Source of the DNA: Caenimonas sedimenti
GTDB taxonomy: Bacteria > Pseudomonadota > Gammaproteobacteria > Burkholderiales > Burkholderiaceae_C
Direction of reading: 5' to 3'
DNA: 64,000 bases
Assembly (NCBI RefSeq): GCF_007833165.1
Contig: NZ_VOBQ01000016.1
Coordinates: 62,001-126,000, forward strand
Shown: positions 46,401-55,979 of the stretch, one piece after another
Position numbering within the stretch: position 1 is the first letter of the stretch
How the letters are laid out: every line of letters begins with the position of its first letter
The notes under the pieces: model-generated
What the model was told of the DNA's origin: nothing
Seen by the model: only the letters and a program-made list of their open reading frames with translations
Databases searched by the model: none
Made by a program: the position numbers and the translations under genes

Positions 46401-46734
46401 TGCCGCCCTCGAAGGAGGCCAGGGCGGCGAAGCCTTCGCGTTGCGCCAGCCGCTCCCCGGCCGCGAGGCGCCGGCGCAGGAAGTCCAGGGCGCGGCGCTC
46501 CGCCTGTTCGAACGTGACGGGTGCGGCCGTGAGGGAAGACTCATGCCATCGTTCAGGCGGCGCTTCCTCGCCTGCGGCCGCCTTGGCGGCTGGCATGTTC
46601 TGCCGCACCGTGACGAGGAAGCGCGCCGGCGGCGGACCCTCGGCCGGCGGCGCATCCAGTTCCACCAGTTCGACCGTGCAGCGCCGTTCGGGCGTGCCGC
46701 TGCGCAGCGTGACCGCGATCGCGATTCGTTTCAA
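43471..46734 (-). CDS. ARM/HEAT-repeat-like protein of the retron
   Basis: This is a roughly 1087-residue protein of helical repeats, best seen after residue 600 (recurrent LLxHPHxALRxAVxxAL-like units). The N-terminal ~110 residues (RFLVTVRQ ... RWHESSLT ... RALDFLRRRLAAGERL) weakly resemble a WGR domain. It is first in the retron operon, 18 bases before the SWIM gene and 78 after mtfA. The start is TTG 46734 with GGGGGGA upstream; TTG 46770 in the same frame is an alternative. No catalytic motif is recognised; scaffold or target-sensing function is inference. Confidence 0.78.
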   Translation of the reverse strand: MKRIAIAVTLRSGTPERRCTVELVELDAPPAEGPPPARFLVTVRQNMPAAKAAAGEEAPPERWHESSLTAAPVTFEQAERRALDFLRRRLAAGERLAQREGFAALASFEGGTPAAAAPPPPAAAAVPAAVLQLVARFEAARWRLLDAGRRARSAWRVGEYADAGAQSPTQRLLRGLAPRLVELLGTGDDLLDHCLAVALGHLGDPGAAEAMRELGTRGRTAATRRAAGQAWLLLAPAAERDAHVAVLRARWPSHFDVAILPGQPLDQLHALLSERAVPCADFFLDWLAVSIDSPASRAALLATARALPLIPGNFQAVRALYKAAEIRRDAELLGVLHERFESTPPYFCNSGDAGAHGFLDAVTQKWVRRPVKDELARPTPRLAYGSRTRDYLRLRAWRTVRRHAATGHPYAARLATQLLLGLDDARLPPAHQETRWQMVDGRHQAVQRHYQPASGWRIGAKLLLARHPALGQSERAARWWTTAPLDTRHAMANRCDGLPAMWDAHPEALLTLALHSHCALVHATLGRALLDHLPFLERQEPAAWTPLLLSPYDASAAVGYQLARSQVEQAADLAGRVPWLVLLGGSVHGPAQDYAFQRIASDPLGHAQHAELVVALLLSPHAPARLQGQGLLPLAPPAPLLAELQAALAAADPEAPWLAAACAQLEAQLQGPLATAAGSVPVEPLVNLLGHPSVAVLRLAVTWLLLHPHGLALVPAADFQRLLGDEDPERRASGVRLLAALPDEVLLQQQALLADLAVHPHAAIRAAVAPALRRIAQRDAAFGHALAQRLHASLFATESGEGQHDDALAWLSQDLADFAPRGDAAATWRALQAQSKAAQRFGAWALAKHVPADFSLRQLAHLARHPQLSVREWGMAAIDMQLDPARVTPEQAEQLLPLADARFEDARDYATLWFAERLRDETLTPELLIAWVDHPAEWVQAIGRTRLVRRMHAPEASLCLTRLAQHPGTQVQLFVTQWLLELPAEEPAARAERLRVLQPYFLTVLSQVHRGRTAKTRITDFLRSQTGAPETAAVVADIFARQVVTSSLTDKPQYIAGLRDIAARHPQISLPFVEWKVPELRAAAAAG

Positions 46735-46812
46735 GACTTTGTCCCCCCTGCGCCAAGCCCCCTTGCGCAACCCTGCCGATTCTGCAGCAGAAAGTAGACG
46801 TTCCGGCTGGCC

Positions 46813-47571
46813 CTAGCGGCCCGGTGCGAAGAAACCGTCGAACAGCGGGACCAGCACAGCGAACTCCTTGCCGAAGCGTTCGCGATTGACGAAATACGCC
46901 TCGCACGCCACCGCGAAGAATTCGTCGATGGCCGTGGCGCCGTATGGATCGAGCCAGGGCGCCGGGCCGCTGAAGCGCTCGGCGATGATCACCTGCTCGC
47001 GAAACGCCTGGTACTGCGCCTCCATCGTCGCCAGCCAGGCGTCGCGCGCGGCGCGCGACGGCAGCGGCGGGCAGCCATCGGACGCGCCGTCGCGCATGTC
47101 GATCTTGTGCGCGAATTCGTGGATGACGACGTTGTAGCCGGCATCGGCGGAGGCCCCTGCCGCGGCGACGTCCTGCCAGCTCAGCATGATCGGGCCGTGG
47201 TGCATGGCTTCGCCGGCCAGCACCTCCTCGTAGTCGTGCACCACGCCGTCGTCGTCGGTGTCGGTGCGCCGCGCGACCACCTCCGCCGGGTGGACGACGA
47301 TGCCCACGAAATCGTCATACCAGTCCAGGCCCAGGTGCAGCACCGGCAGCACCGCCTGCGCCGCGATGGCGAGTGCGATGGCGTCGGTGATGACGAGGCC
47401 GTCGGCACCATGGAATTCCTTGTCCGCGAGGAAGCGCGCGGCCAGGCTGCGCAGTTCCTGCAGTTCGTGCGCCGGGCGCGCAGCCAGGAAAGGATAGGCC
47501 GCGAGCGTGCCCGCCCAGAGGGCACCGGGAATCTCGCGCGGCGGCCGGCGCGCCCGCAGCCAGCCGCGCAT
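46813..47571 (-). CDS. mtfA: Zinc metallopeptidase, MtfA/M90 family
   Basis: The 252-residue protein has the zinc-protease motif HEFAHKID near residues 150-157 and the family C-terminal DEFFAVACEAYFVNRERF. MtfA binds and relieves Mlc-type repressors in enterobacteria and has aminopeptidase activity. ATG 47571 overlaps the lpxH stop by one base (TGATG), so the genes are coupled. A long upstream frame lies inside lpxH and is a shadow. Confidence 0.88.
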   Translation of the reverse strand: MRGWLRARRPPREIPGALWAGTLAAYPFLAARPAHELQELRSLAARFLADKEFHGADGLVITDAIALAIAAQAVLPVLHLGLDWYDDFVGIVVHPAEVVARRTDTDDDGVVHDYEEVLAGEAMHHGPIMLSWQDVAAAGASADAGYNVVIHEFAHKIDMRDGASDGCPPLPSRAARDAWLATMEAQYQAFREQVIIAERFSGPAPWLDPYGATAIDEFFAVACEAYFVNRERFGKEFAVLVPLFDGFFAPGR

Positions 47572-48338
47572 CAGGCGAGTGCCACGCGCCGCACGGCGCC
47601 GTCGCTTTGCACGCGCAAGGCTTCCAGCCGTGGCGGACTCGCCTCGGCCTCCCAGTCGCTCAGGACGATGCGACGCCGGCTGGCGTCGAGCTGGTGCTCG
47701 CCAGGGCGATGCGTATGGCCGTGGACCATGGCGCTGGCGCCTGCCGCGTCCATCCATTCGAGCGCGGACGGGGCATCGACATCCGCATAGGCGGCGCCGG
47801 CCTTCTTGCGTTCCTCGCTGTGGCCCCGCATGCCGCGCGCGATGACGCGCCGCTCGCCCAGCGGCAGCGCGAGAAACGCACGTTGCCACGCAGGCTGCCG
47901 CACTTCGGCCCGAAAGCGCAGGTAGTCGACGTCGCCCAGGCACAGCGCGTCGCCATGCGTCAGCAGCCAGCGGCCGCCGGCGAATGCGAGCACCGCCGGG
48001 TCTTCCAGCACGGTGACGCCGGTGGCTTCCGCCCAGCCGGTGCCGACCAGGAAGTCCCGGTTGCCGTGCAGGAAATAAACCGGGATGCGCGCGGCCGTGG
48101 CGCGCAGCACGTCCGCGCAACCGGCCGCGAAGCCGGGCTCGAGCAATTCATCGTCGCCCACCCACACTTCGAACAGGTCGCCCAGGATGAACAGGGCATC
48201 GGCCGGCGTGGTGGCCATGAACCGGCACCACGCTTCGAAGGTCGAGGGTTCGCTCGCCTGCAGGTGCAGGTCGGAAATGAAGTCCACCTGGCGCCACCCC
48301 GGCGGCGCGCGCAATTCCTGCGCTTCGGGCGCCGCCAC
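47571..48338 (-). CDS. lpxH: UDP-2,3-diacylglucosamine diphosphatase
   Basis: LpxH makes lipid X in lipid A synthesis. The 255-residue calcineurin-fold enzyme shows the metal motifs SDLHL, GDLFEVWVGDD, GNRDF and HGHTHRP. The start is GTG 48338, 8 bases after the ppiB stop, with GAGG upstream. It lies in a ppi-ppiB-lpxH-mtfA run. Confidence 0.93.
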   Translation of the reverse strand: MAAPEAQELRAPPGWRQVDFISDLHLQASEPSTFEAWCRFMATTPADALFILGDLFEVWVGDDELLEPGFAAGCADVLRATAARIPVYFLHGNRDFLVGTGWAEATGVTVLEDPAVLAFAGGRWLLTHGDALCLGDVDYLRFRAEVRQPAWQRAFLALPLGERRVIARGMRGHSEERKKAGAAYADVDAPSALEWMDAAGASAMVHGHTHRPGEHQLDASRRRIVLSDWEAEASPPRLEALRVQSDGAVRRVALA

Positions 48339-48346
48339 GGGGAGCC

Positions 48347-48853
48347 TCAGACCACCACGGCCTTCTCGAGGATGACGTCTTCGGTCGGCACGTCGCCATG
48401 GCCGCCGCGGTTGCCGGTGCGCACGGCCTTGATGCGATCGACGACGTCGGTGCCGGCGACGACCTTGCCGAACACCGCGTAGCCCCAGCCCTGCGGCGTG
48501 GGCGACGTGTGGTTCAGGAAGCCGTTGTCCTTGACGTTGATGAAGAACTGCGCAGACGCGGAGTGCGGCGCGCTGGTCCGCGCCATGGCGACGGTGTACT
48601 TGTCGTTCTTCAGGCCGTTGTTGGCTTCGTTCTCGATCTGGGCATCGGTGGGCTTCTGGTTCATGCCGGGCTCGAAGCCGCCGCCCTGGACCATGAAGTC
48701 GGGGATGACGCGGTGGAAGATGGTGCGGTCGTAGTGGCCCTTCTTCACGTAGCTGAGGAAGTTGGCCACCGTCTTCGGCGCCTTCTCCTCGTCGAGTTCG
48801 AGGGTGATGACGCCGTAGTTGGCGATGTGCAGTTCGACTTTGGGGTTGGCCAT
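48347..48853 (-). CDS. ppiB: Cytoplasmic peptidyl-prolyl isomerase (cyclophilin)
   Basis: The 168-residue cyclophilin has the catalytic region [15 protein letters not shown] (Arg near residue 48) and [13 protein letters not shown]. No signal peptide, so cytoplasmic. It follows an exported paralogue by 20 bases, the common Burkholderiales tandem of two cyclophilins before lpxH. Confidence 0.94.
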   Translation of the reverse strand: MANPKVELHIANYGVITLELDEEKAPKTVANFLSYVKKGHYDRTIFHRVIPDFMVQGGGFEPGMNQKPTDAQIENEANNGLKNDKYTVAMARTSAPHSASAQFFINVKDNGFLNHTSPTPQGWGYAVFGKVVAGTDVVDRIKAVRTGNRGGHGDVPTEDVILEKAVVV

Positions 48854-48873
48854 GGAATGTTCTTTCGCGAGGG

Positions 48874-49452
48874 TTACTTCACCAGCGTGGCGGACGTGAT
48901 CACCACGGCCGTCTTCGGCACGTCGCTGGGGAAAGGGCCGCCCGCGCCGGTGGGCATGGCCTTGATCTTGTTGACGACGTCCATGCCGCCGACCACCTTG
49001 CCGAACACGGTGTAGCCATCCTGGCGCAGCGTGGGGTCGAGGAAGGCGTTGTCCTTCACGTTGATGAAGAACTGGGCGGTGGCCGAGTTGGGGTTGTTGG
49101 TGCGGGCCATGGCCAGCATGCCCGCTTCGTTCTTCAGGCCCTTGCCGAAAGCCGCGGCGCCTTCGTGCATCACGGGCGGGCGGGTCTTCTTCTCGTTGAA
49201 GTTCGGTTCATAGCCGCCGCCCTGGATCATGAAGTTGTCGATGACGCGGTGGAACACCGTGCCGTCGTAGTGCTTGTCCTTGACGTACTGCAGGAAGTTC
49301 TCGACCGTCTTGGGTGCCTTGTCGGGGTAGACCTCGACCACGATGTCGCCGGCGGTGGTGGTGAATTTGACCTTGGGGGCATCCTGGGCCAGTGCGGGGC
49401 CGGCCACCAGCGTGGCAGCCAGCGTCATCGTCATTGCCACGCGGCGCGTCAT
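48874..49452 (-). CDS. ppiA: Periplasmic peptidyl-prolyl isomerase (cyclophilin)
   Basis: The 192-residue cyclophilin has a Sec signal peptide (hydrophobic 5-20, cleavage near PALAQ). The catalytic [15 protein letters not shown] and [14 protein letters not shown] motifs match PPIase. ATG 49452 is preferred to an upstream TTG (49464). It follows the L,D-transpeptidase gene by 8 bases. Confidence 0.92.
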   Translation of the reverse strand: MTRRVAMTMTLAATLVAGPALAQDAPKVKFTTTAGDIVVEVYPDKAPKTVENFLQYVKDKHYDGTVFHRVIDNFMIQGGGYEPNFNEKKTRPPVMHEGAAAFGKGLKNEAGMLAMARTNNPNSATAQFFINVKDNAFLDPTLRQDGYTVFGKVVGGMDVVNKIKAMPTGAGGPFPSDVPKTAVVITSATLVK

Positions 49453-49460
49453 TGCATGAA

Positions 49461-50684
49461 TCAACCGATCACTCCTTCAAAAAAGATCTTCCATTGCGCG
49501 CCCTGGCGCACCCAGTACTGGCGCTTGATGGGGCCCGAGCGGGCGCCATTCGTGACCTCGCCAAAGGTTACCACCATGGTGTCCGTGCTGTCGGTCCAGC
49601 GCAGGTAGGAAACGTCCTTGAGTTCGATGTCGCGGCCCCGCGCGCGCGTCAGTTCGACCTGCAGCAGCGGCGTCCATTCGGCGAGGCTCTTGCCGTTGAC
49701 CGAGAAGTCCGGCGTGTAGAAGCCCAGCACGCGATTGATGTCGCCGCTGGCCTTGGCGGCCCGCCAGGCCTGCAGCACATCCGCGAACCGGCGGCTGTCG
49801 GGCGCCACGCTGTCCGGCGTGACCCAGCGCAGGGACGGCGCGATGACCACCGGCGTGGTCCGCACCTCGACCGTGCGGATGATGCGCTGCAGGTCAGGGT
49901 TGGCCAGCACCACGCAGCCGTCGGTGGCCTTGGGTGACCGGGCGAACTGGTTGGGCGGCGTGCCGTGCAGCCAGATGCCGCTGCCGGTGCGGCCGCGCCG
50001 AGCGTCGTAGGGGTTCGGGTAGTTGATGGGCAGCGCGCCCGCGCCATAGAAGTCGCGCAGCGATTTCGGGTCGAGGTTGCTGGTGACGAAATACACGCCC
50101 AGCGGCGTGCGCAGGTCGCCCTCGCTCGCCTTCTCGATGCCCGACTTGCCCACCGAGATGTAGTAGTCGGCCAGCAGCTTCAGCCCGTTCGGCCCGTTCT
50201 CGAACAGGTAAAGCCGGGCGCGGGACGTGTCGATGGCGATGGCATGGCGGTTTTTGGCGGAAAGCTGAACGAACTGCGCCGGGATGGCGCCTTCGGGCGG
50301 CCGCTCGCGCAGCGCGCGCATGCGCAGGAGCGATTCCTCGCGCAGCTCGCTCAGCAGCTGCGCGCTGCTGCGCGCGGCGGTATCCGGCACGTCGCCGAAG
50401 GTGCGCACCGGCCGCAGCTGGGCCGTGAGCAGGTCGCCATAGACCAGCTGGGCGAGCTGGAAGTTCGGGTGGTCGGCCACCAGCGCTTCGGCCTTGGCGA
50501 GCGCCTGCCGGGCCTGGGCCTGCCCGATGAGCTTGTAGATCTCGATCAGGCGCGCCTCGGCTTCCCCGTCGCGCGCCGGCTTCGGCGCGGCTTGCATCGG
50601 CTTGTGCTTGCGCGGTGCGGCCAGGGCCGGGCCGGCCGCCAGCACGGCGACGGCAAAGCCCAGGACGAGCACGGCCTTCAACAT
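49461..50684 (-). CDS. L,D-transpeptidase (YkuD family) with NTF2-like tail
   Basis: The 407-residue exported enzyme has a signal peptide, a helical segment, and a YkuD catalytic domain with IWLHGTPPNQF and TDGCVVL (nucleophile Cys257). The C-terminal ~110 residues look like an NTF2/Cif-type fold (LQAWRAAKASGDINRVLGFY). It cross-links peptidoglycan or attaches proteins. The same tail type occurs in the adjacent TPR protein, so the neighbours share a domain. Confidence 0.9.
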   Translation of the reverse strand: MLKAVLVLGFAVAVLAAGPALAAPRKHKPMQAAPKPARDGEAEARLIEIYKLIGQAQARQALAKAEALVADHPNFQLAQLVYGDLLTAQLRPVRTFGDVPDTAARSSAQLLSELREESLLRMRALRERPPEGAIPAQFVQLSAKNRHAIAIDTSRARLYLFENGPNGLKLLADYYISVGKSGIEKASEGDLRTPLGVYFVTSNLDPKSLRDFYGAGALPINYPNPYDARRGRTGSGIWLHGTPPNQFARSPKATDGCVVLANPDLQRIIRTVEVRTTPVVIAPSLRWVTPDSVAPDSRRFADVLQAWRAAKASGDINRVLGFYTPDFSVNGKSLAEWTPLLQVELTRARGRDIELKDVSYLRWTDSTDTMVVTFGEVTNGARSGPIKRQYWVRQGAQWKIFFEGVIG

Positions 50685-50742
50685 GGATACATTGCCTCGG
50701 TCAGGTTCAACTGCGGCCTGCCGCGCCCCCGCGGGGGCGCCC

Positions 50743-51804
50743 TCAGGCGCCGGTGCTCTCGCGCACGATCATCCAGCGCTCGCCCGACTTCACGAGTTCG
50801 AGCGTCTTGCGGCTGGAAACGTTCAGCGCGTCGGCGCTGTACGCCTGCTTGAAACGCGCGACCGCCCGGTTGCCGTTGACCGAGACCTGCAAGTCGCTCA
50901 CGCGAACGGCGATGCGGTTCTTGCCGACGATGCGGGCCCGGCGTTCTTCCTCCCAGTCGCGGCGGGACTGGGAGCCCGGGGGATCGAATTCCTTGCCGTA
51001 GGCACCCAGGTAGCCACCCATGTCCTTGGATGACCAGGCGGCGGCCCAGGCCAGGACGGCGGCTTCGACGTCTTTGGAGCCACCGCCGGCGGCAGTTGCC
51101 GCGGGTGCCGAAGGCGCAGCCGCCGCGGACGGCGTTGCGGCAGGCGCCGCCGACGGCGCCGCGGCAACGGCCGGCGCCGGCGCGGCGGTTGCGGGCGCAG
51201 TGGCCGGTGGCCTGGCTGCCGCGGGAGCGGCGGCAACCGCCGTGCCGGCGGGCCGGGCGGCCGCGACGCCGGACTTCGCCGTGGTCGAGAAGAGTTCGCG
51301 GATCAGTGCCAGCTTGGGCTGCACCGCCGTGTTGCCCGAGTCCAGTTGCAGCGCGCGGCTGTAGGCCTGGCTGGCCAGCTTGGCATAGACGTCGCCCAGG
51401 TTCTCGTGGGCGGTGGCGTAGCTCGGGTTGGTGCGGATGGCCATTTCGAGCGCGGCCCGCGCCTTGTCGAACTGGCCCGCCCCCGCGTGCAGCACGGCGA
51501 GGTTGTTGTAGGGCTCGGGCAGTTCGGGGTAGTCCTCGGTCAGCTTCGTGAACGTGGCGATGGCGTCCGGCGTGCGCCCGGACTCGGTCTGGATCACGCC
51601 CTTCAGGAAGCGCATCTGCGGATCCTTGGGCTTGCCGGCGAGGTACTGGTCGGCCTTCGCCAGCGCTTCCGGCAGCTTGCCCGATCGCAGCAGCTGGCTC
51701 ACGTCGCCATATTCGTCGGCGCGCACGAGCGGCGATGCGAGCAGGGCTGCGGCCAGCACGGCCAGGCCCAGGGTTTTCGGAAGTCGGTTCCGCGCTAGCG
51801 TCAT
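50743..51804 (-). CDS. Exported TPR protein with NTF2-like domain
   Basis: The 353-residue protein has a signal peptide (residues 1-28), about four TPR motifs (30-165, for example PEPYNNLAVLHAGAGQFDKA), an Ala/Pro-rich linker (about 175-235), and a C-terminal NTF2-like domain beginning AVLAWAAAWSSKDMGGYLG. It lies 58 bases upstream of the L,D-transpeptidase gene on the same strand and may scaffold cell-wall enzymes. Specific function unknown. Confidence 0.85.
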   Translation of the reverse strand: MTLARNRLPKTLGLAVLAAALLASPLVRADEYGDVSQLLRSGKLPEALAKADQYLAGKPKDPQMRFLKGVIQTESGRTPDAIATFTKLTEDYPELPEPYNNLAVLHAGAGQFDKARAALEMAIRTNPSYATAHENLGDVYAKLASQAYSRALQLDSGNTAVQPKLALIRELFSTTAKSGVAAARPAGTAVAAAPAAARPPATAPATAAPAPAVAAAPSAAPAATPSAAAAPSAPAATAAGGGSKDVEAAVLAWAAAWSSKDMGGYLGAYGKEFDPPGSQSRRDWEEERRARIVGKNRIAVRVSDLQVSVNGNRAVARFKQAYSADALNVSSRKTLELVKSGERWMIVRESTGA

Positions 51805-51831
51805 AAGGCCTCTGTCTCTGTTCGAACGCGT

Positions 51832-51861
51832 GTGACAAGCCCCGCGACGGGGCTATATACT
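51832..51861 (+). promoter_or_regulatory. Candidate sigma-70 promoter of cysS
   Basis: GTGACA (51832-51837) and TATACT (51856-51861) are separated by 18 bases. The spacer contains the perfect inverted repeat GCCCCG-CGA-CGGGGC (51839-51853). The site lies in the 179-base divergent gap between the TPR gene and cysS. Pattern match only. Confidence 0.45.
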
Positions 51862-51983
51862 GCGTGCCGATTGTAGCCGGGGGCCGCTGGGCGGCGGCGC
51901 CGGCAAGCGCACGATAGCGACAACTTCACGACAGTTTTCTTTGCCGCGGCGGCGAGTCCGCGCGGCCGCCTCCCGAAGATCCA

Positions 51984-53357
51984 ATGAGCCTGCGCATCTA
52001 CAACACGCTCACGCGTGCGACGGAGGAATTTTCGCCCCTCCAACCCGGCCACGCGCGGGTTTACATGTGCGGCGTCACCGTTTACGACTTGTGCCACATC
52101 GGTCACGCGCGCGCGTACGTCTCCTTCGACGTCGTGCAGCGCTGGCTCCAGGCGAACGGGCTCGCGGTGACCTTCGTGCGGAACATCACGGACATCGAGG
52201 ACAAGATCATCCGCCGCTCGGTCGAAAACGGCGAGACTGTGCGCTCCCTCACCGACCGCATGATCGCCGAGATGCACCGCGACTTCGATGCCCTGGGCAT
52301 CGAGCGACCCACGCACGAACCGCGCGCCACGGACTACGTGCCACAGATGCTGGACATCGTGCGCAAGCTCGAAGGCAAGGGGCTGGCCTACCGGGCGGGT
52401 GGGGACGTGAATTACGCCGTGCGGCGTTTCCCGGGGTACGGCAAGCTGTCCGGCAAGACGCTCGACGAACTGCATGCGGGCGAGCGCGTCGCCGTGCTCG
52501 AAGGCAAGGAGGACCCGCTCGACTTCGTCCTGTGGAAAGCGGCGAAGCCGGACGAGCCCGCCGACGCGCAATGGGACAGCGACTATGGGCGCGGGCGGCC
52601 CGGCTGGCACATCGAATGCTCGGCGATGGCCTGCTCGCTGCTTGGCGACACCTTCGACATCCACGGCGGTGGTGCCGACCTGCAGTTCCCGCATCACGAG
52701 AACGAGATCGCCCAGAGCGAAGGCGCCAACGGCGTGCCGCTCGCCAGGGTGTGGATGCACAACGGCTTCGTCAACATCGACAACGAGAAGATGTCGAAGT
52801 CGCTCGGCAACTTCTTCACCATCCGCGAGGTGCTGGAGCAGTTCGACGCCGAGACGATCCGCTTCTTCATCGTTCGCGCGCACTACCGCAGCCCCCTGAA
52901 CTACAGCGACGTGCATCTCGACGACGCGCGGGGGGCCTTGCGGCGGCTTTACACGGCGCTGGACCAGGTCGCGCCGGAGGCCGTCGCCATCGACTGGGCC
53001 GACCCGGCGGCAGCGCGCTTCCGCGCGGCCATGGACAACGATTTCGGAACACCCGAGGCCGTGGCGGTGCTGTTCGAGCTCGCGGCGGAAGTGAACCGCG
53101 GCAAGTCGCCGCAGCGCGCTGGCCTGCTGAAGGCGCTCGGCGGCGTGCTGGGCCTGCTGCAGGGCGACCCGAAGGGGTTCCTGCGCGCCGGGACGACACT
53201 CGACGAAGGCACCATCGAGCGACTGATCGGCGAGCGCGCCGCCGCCAAGCTCGCGAAGAACTTCAGTGAGGCCGACCGCATCCGCCGGGACCTGCTGGCG
53301 CAGGGCATCGCGCTGAAAGACTCCGCGGCCGGCACCACCTGGGAGGCGGCTTCTTGA
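51984..53357 (+). CDS. cysS: Cysteinyl-tRNA synthetase
   Basis: The 457-residue class I synthetase has zinc Cys and the HIGH motif in [18 protein letters not shown], the second zinc-ligand region [13 protein letters not shown], and KMSKS in [11 protein letters not shown] near residue 270. Length is normal. Its TGA overlaps the ATG of the glycosylase gene (TGATG at 53355-53359). Confidence 0.97.
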   Translation: MSLRIYNTLTRATEEFSPLQPGHARVYMCGVTVYDLCHIGHARAYVSFDVVQRWLQANGLAVTFVRNITDIEDKIIRRSVENGETVRSLTDRMIAEMHRDFDALGIERPTHEPRATDYVPQMLDIVRKLEGKGLAYRAGGDVNYAVRRFPGYGKLSGKTLDELHAGERVAVLEGKEDPLDFVLWKAAKPDEPADAQWDSDYGRGRPGWHIECSAMACSLLGDTFDIHGGGADLQFPHHENEIAQSEGANGVPLARVWMHNGFVNIDNEKMSKSLGNFFTIREVLEQFDAETIRFFIVRAHYRSPLNYSDVHLDDARGALRRLYTALDQVAPEAVAIDWADPAAARFRAAMDNDFGTPEAVAVLFELAAEVNRGKSPQRAGLLKALGGVLGLLQGDPKGFLRAGTTLDEGTIERLIGERAAAKLAKNFSEADRIRRDLLAQGIALKDSAAGTTWEAAS

Positions 53358-53986
53358 TGACGGACCAGGTGACGCCGGACTACTGGGACGAGGCTTGCAA
53401 GTACCTCACCCGGCGCGACCGCGTGATGAAGCGGCTGATCCCGCAGTTCGGCACGGCCTGCCTGCAGTCGCGCGGCGACGCCTTCACCACGCTCGCCCGC
53501 AGCATCATCGGCCAGCAGATCTCCGTGAAGGCGGCGCAGACGGTGTGGGACCGCTTCGCCGCGTTGCCGCGCCGCATGACGCCCGGCAACGTGCTGAAGC
53601 TGAAGGTCGACGACATGCAGGCGGCGGGCCTGTCCGCGCGCAAGATCGAGTACCTCGTCGACCTGTCGCTGCATTTCGACTCCGGCGCCATCCACGTGGA
53701 CTCCTGGCGCGGCATGCAGGACGAGGAGATCATTGCCGAGCTCATCGGCATCCGCGGGATCGGCCGCTGGACGGCCGAGATGTTCCTGATCTTCCACCTG
53801 CTGCGCCCGAATGTGCTGCCACTGGACGACGTCGGGCTCATCAGTGGCATCAGCCGCAACTACTTTTCCGGCGATCCGGTGAGCCGCAGCGAAGCGCGTG
53901 AAGTGGCGGCTGCCTGGAACCCGTATTGCAGCGTCGCGACTTGGTATATTTGGCGTTCGCTCGACCCATTGCCGGTGGCGTACTAG
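53357..53986 (+). CDS. DNA-3-methyladenine glycosylase (HhH-GPD, AlkA type)
   Basis: The 209-residue protein has the helix-hairpin-helix ([18 protein letters not shown] near residue 130-147) and catalytic Asp in VLPLDDVGL, placing it in the AlkA/MAG base-excision family. It removes alkylated purines. It is translationally coupled to cysS and followed by accA after 25 bases; the grouping cysS-alkA-accA-tilS is conserved in Comamonadaceae-like genomes as far as I recall. Confidence 0.9.
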   Translation: MTDQVTPDYWDEACKYLTRRDRVMKRLIPQFGTACLQSRGDAFTTLARSIIGQQISVKAAQTVWDRFAALPRRMTPGNVLKLKVDDMQAAGLSARKIEYLVDLSLHFDSGAIHVDSWRGMQDEEIIAELIGIRGIGRWTAEMFLIFHLLRPNVLPLDDVGLISGISRNYFSGDPVSRSEAREVAAAWNPYCSVATWYIWRSLDPLPVAY

Positions 53987-54011
53987 CCGGCCAGAACAAA
54001 AGGAGCACGAG

Positions 54012-54989
54012 TTGGCGAAGAAGAACTTCCTGGACTTCGAGCAGCCGATCGCGGAGCTGGAGGGCAAGATCGAGGAACTGCGCTACGTGCAGACCGAGTC
54101 GGCCGTCGACATCTCCGAGGAGATCGACCAGCTCAGCAAGAAGAGCCAGCAGCTCACCAAGGACATCTACAGCCAGCTCTCGCCGTGGCAGATCACCAAG
54201 ATCGCCCGGCACCAGGAGCGGCCTTACACCATGGACTACATCAACGAGATCTTCACCGATTTCGTCGAGCTCCACGGTGACCGCCACTTCGCGGACGACC
54301 TGTCCATCGTGGGCGGCCTGGCGCGCTTCCAGGGCAATGCCTGCATGGTGCTGGGCCACCAGAAGGGCCGTGACACCAAGGAGCGGGCGCTGCGCAATTT
54401 CGGCATGAGCCGGCCCGAGGGCTACCGCAAGGCCCTGCGGCTGATGAAGACCGCCGAGAAGTTCAAGCTGCCGGTGTTCACCTTTGTCGACACGCCCGGC
54501 GCCTACCCCGGCATCGACGCCGAGGAGCGCGGCCAGTCCGAGGCCATCGGCCGCAACATCTTCGAGATGGCGCAGCTCGAGGTGCCCATCATCACGACCA
54601 TCATCGGGGAGGGCGGCTCCGGCGGCGCGCTGGCCATCTCGGTGGCTGACCAGGTGCTGATGCTGCAGTACTCGATCTACTCGGTGATCAGCCCCGAAGG
54701 CTGTGCATCGATTCTCTGGAAAACATCCGAGAAGGCGCAGGACGCCGCCGACGCCATGGGAATCACGGCGCATCGCCTGAAGGCCCTGGGTCTCGTGGAC
54801 AAGATCGTCAACGAACCAGTCGGTGGCGCGCACCGCGACCACAAGCAGATGGCTGCGTTCCTGAAGCGCGCCCTGGGCGATGCCTGGCGCCAGCTGGCCG
54901 ACCTGAAGGTGCGCGAGCTGCTCGACCGGCGCTATGAGCGGCTGCAAAGCTATGGCCGCTTCAGCGACACCAAAGCCGAATCCAGCTGA
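54012..54989 (+). CDS. accA: Acetyl-CoA carboxylase carboxyltransferase subunit alpha
   Basis: The 325-residue subunit forms the carboxyltransferase with AccD for malonyl-CoA synthesis. Visible: N-terminal [17 protein letters not shown], then [18 protein letters not shown], and [12 protein letters not shown]. The start is TTG 54012, decided by AAGGAG at 53999-54004 and the family N terminus; no ATG exists there. The 3' end overlaps tilS. Confidence 0.96.
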   Translation: MAKKNFLDFEQPIAELEGKIEELRYVQTESAVDISEEIDQLSKKSQQLTKDIYSQLSPWQITKIARHQERPYTMDYINEIFTDFVELHGDRHFADDLSIVGGLARFQGNACMVLGHQKGRDTKERALRNFGMSRPEGYRKALRLMKTAEKFKLPVFTFVDTPGAYPGIDAEERGQSEAIGRNIFEMAQLEVPIITTIIGEGGSGGALAISVADQVLMLQYSIYSVISPEGCASILWKTSEKAQDAADAMGITAHRLKALGLVDKIVNEPVGGAHRDHKQMAAFLKRALGDAWRQLADLKVRELLDRRYERLQSYGRFSDTKAESS

Positions 54990-55944
54990 CCCTGCCGCCA
55001 ACCCGGCCGTGAATCCGGCGATCGTGGCGCTCGCCGGGCTGGATTTGCCCCTGCCGCTGGCCGTTGCCTACAGTGGCGGCGCCGATTCCACGGTGCTCCT
55101 GCTCGCTGCCGCACAACGATGGCCGGGCCAGGTCAAAGCCATTCATGTGCATCACGGGCTGCAGGCCGCGGCCGACGATTTCGAACTCCACTGCGTGCAG
55201 GCCTGCGCCGCCCTCGGCGTGCCGCTGCGCGTCATCCGCGTCGATGCGAAACACGCCAGTGGCGAGAGCCCGGAAGATGCCGCGCGCCGTGCGCGTTACA
55301 CGGCGCTGGCCGGCGCGGCGCTGGAGCAGGGCGCGAAGGCGGTGCTGCTGGGGCAGCATGCCGACGACCAGGTCGAGACGCTGCTGATTGCCCTGTCGCG
55401 CGGCGCCGGCCTGCCCGGCCTGGCCGGCATGGCGCCGGTGTTCGAGCGGCACGGCGTGCCGTTCGTGCGGCCGCTGCTGGCGATCGGCGCCGACAAGATC
55501 CGCGCCTGGGTGGCCGCGCAGGGCGTGCGCGTGGTGCACGACCCGACCAATGCCGATACAGGGCTCACGCGCAATCGCATCCGCCACCTCGTGCTGCCGG
55601 CGCTGGAGCGGGCGCTGCCCCAGTTCCGCGACACGTTCTCGCGCTCGGCGCGCCATGCGGCCCAGGCGCAATCCCTGTTGACGATCCTCGCCGCACAGGA
55701 CTTGCAGGCGATGGGCGGTGTTCCGCTCATCGAGCCGTTGCGCGCCTGGCCACGCGAACGCCAGGGCAACGTGTTGCGCCACTGGCTGCGGACGGGGCAC
55801 GGGGAGTCGGCCAGCGCGGCGCAGCTGGACGAACTGCTGGACCAGGTGGCGGCTTGCGCCACCCGCGGCCACAAGCTGCACCTGAAGGTGGCCCGCGGCT
55901 ACGTGGACCGGGAAGACACCCGGTTGATTTACACGCCCACTTGA
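54952..55944 (+). CDS. tilS: tRNA(Ile)-lysidine synthase
   Basis: The enzyme modifies C34 of tRNA-Ile(CAU) to lysidine. The PP-loop SGGADS lies near residues 41-46 and the HHGLQ and GHxxDDxxET-like [11 protein letters not shown] motifs follow. The roughly 330-residue length lacks most of the C-terminal domain of the E. coli enzyme. The start is uncertain: ATG 54952 or 54934, both inside accA (overlap 38-56 bases), or GTG 55009. Confidence 0.9.
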   Translation: MAASATPKPNPADPAANPAVNPAIVALAGLDLPLPLAVAYSGGADSTVLLLAAAQRWPGQVKAIHVHHGLQAAADDFELHCVQACAALGVPLRVIRVDAKHASGESPEDAARRARYTALAGAALEQGAKAVLLGQHADDQVETLLIALSRGAGLPGLAGMAPVFERHGVPFVRPLLAIGADKIRAWVAAQGVRVVHDPTNADTGLTRNRIRHLVLPALERALPQFRDTFSRSARHAAQAQSLLTILAAQDLQAMGGVPLIEPLRAWPRERQGNVLRHWLRTGHGESASAAQLDELLDQVAACATRGHKLHLKVARGYVDREDTRLIYTPT

Positions 55945-55979
55945 CGCAACAATCGCCGCCATTCCCAAGGAGACAAGCG

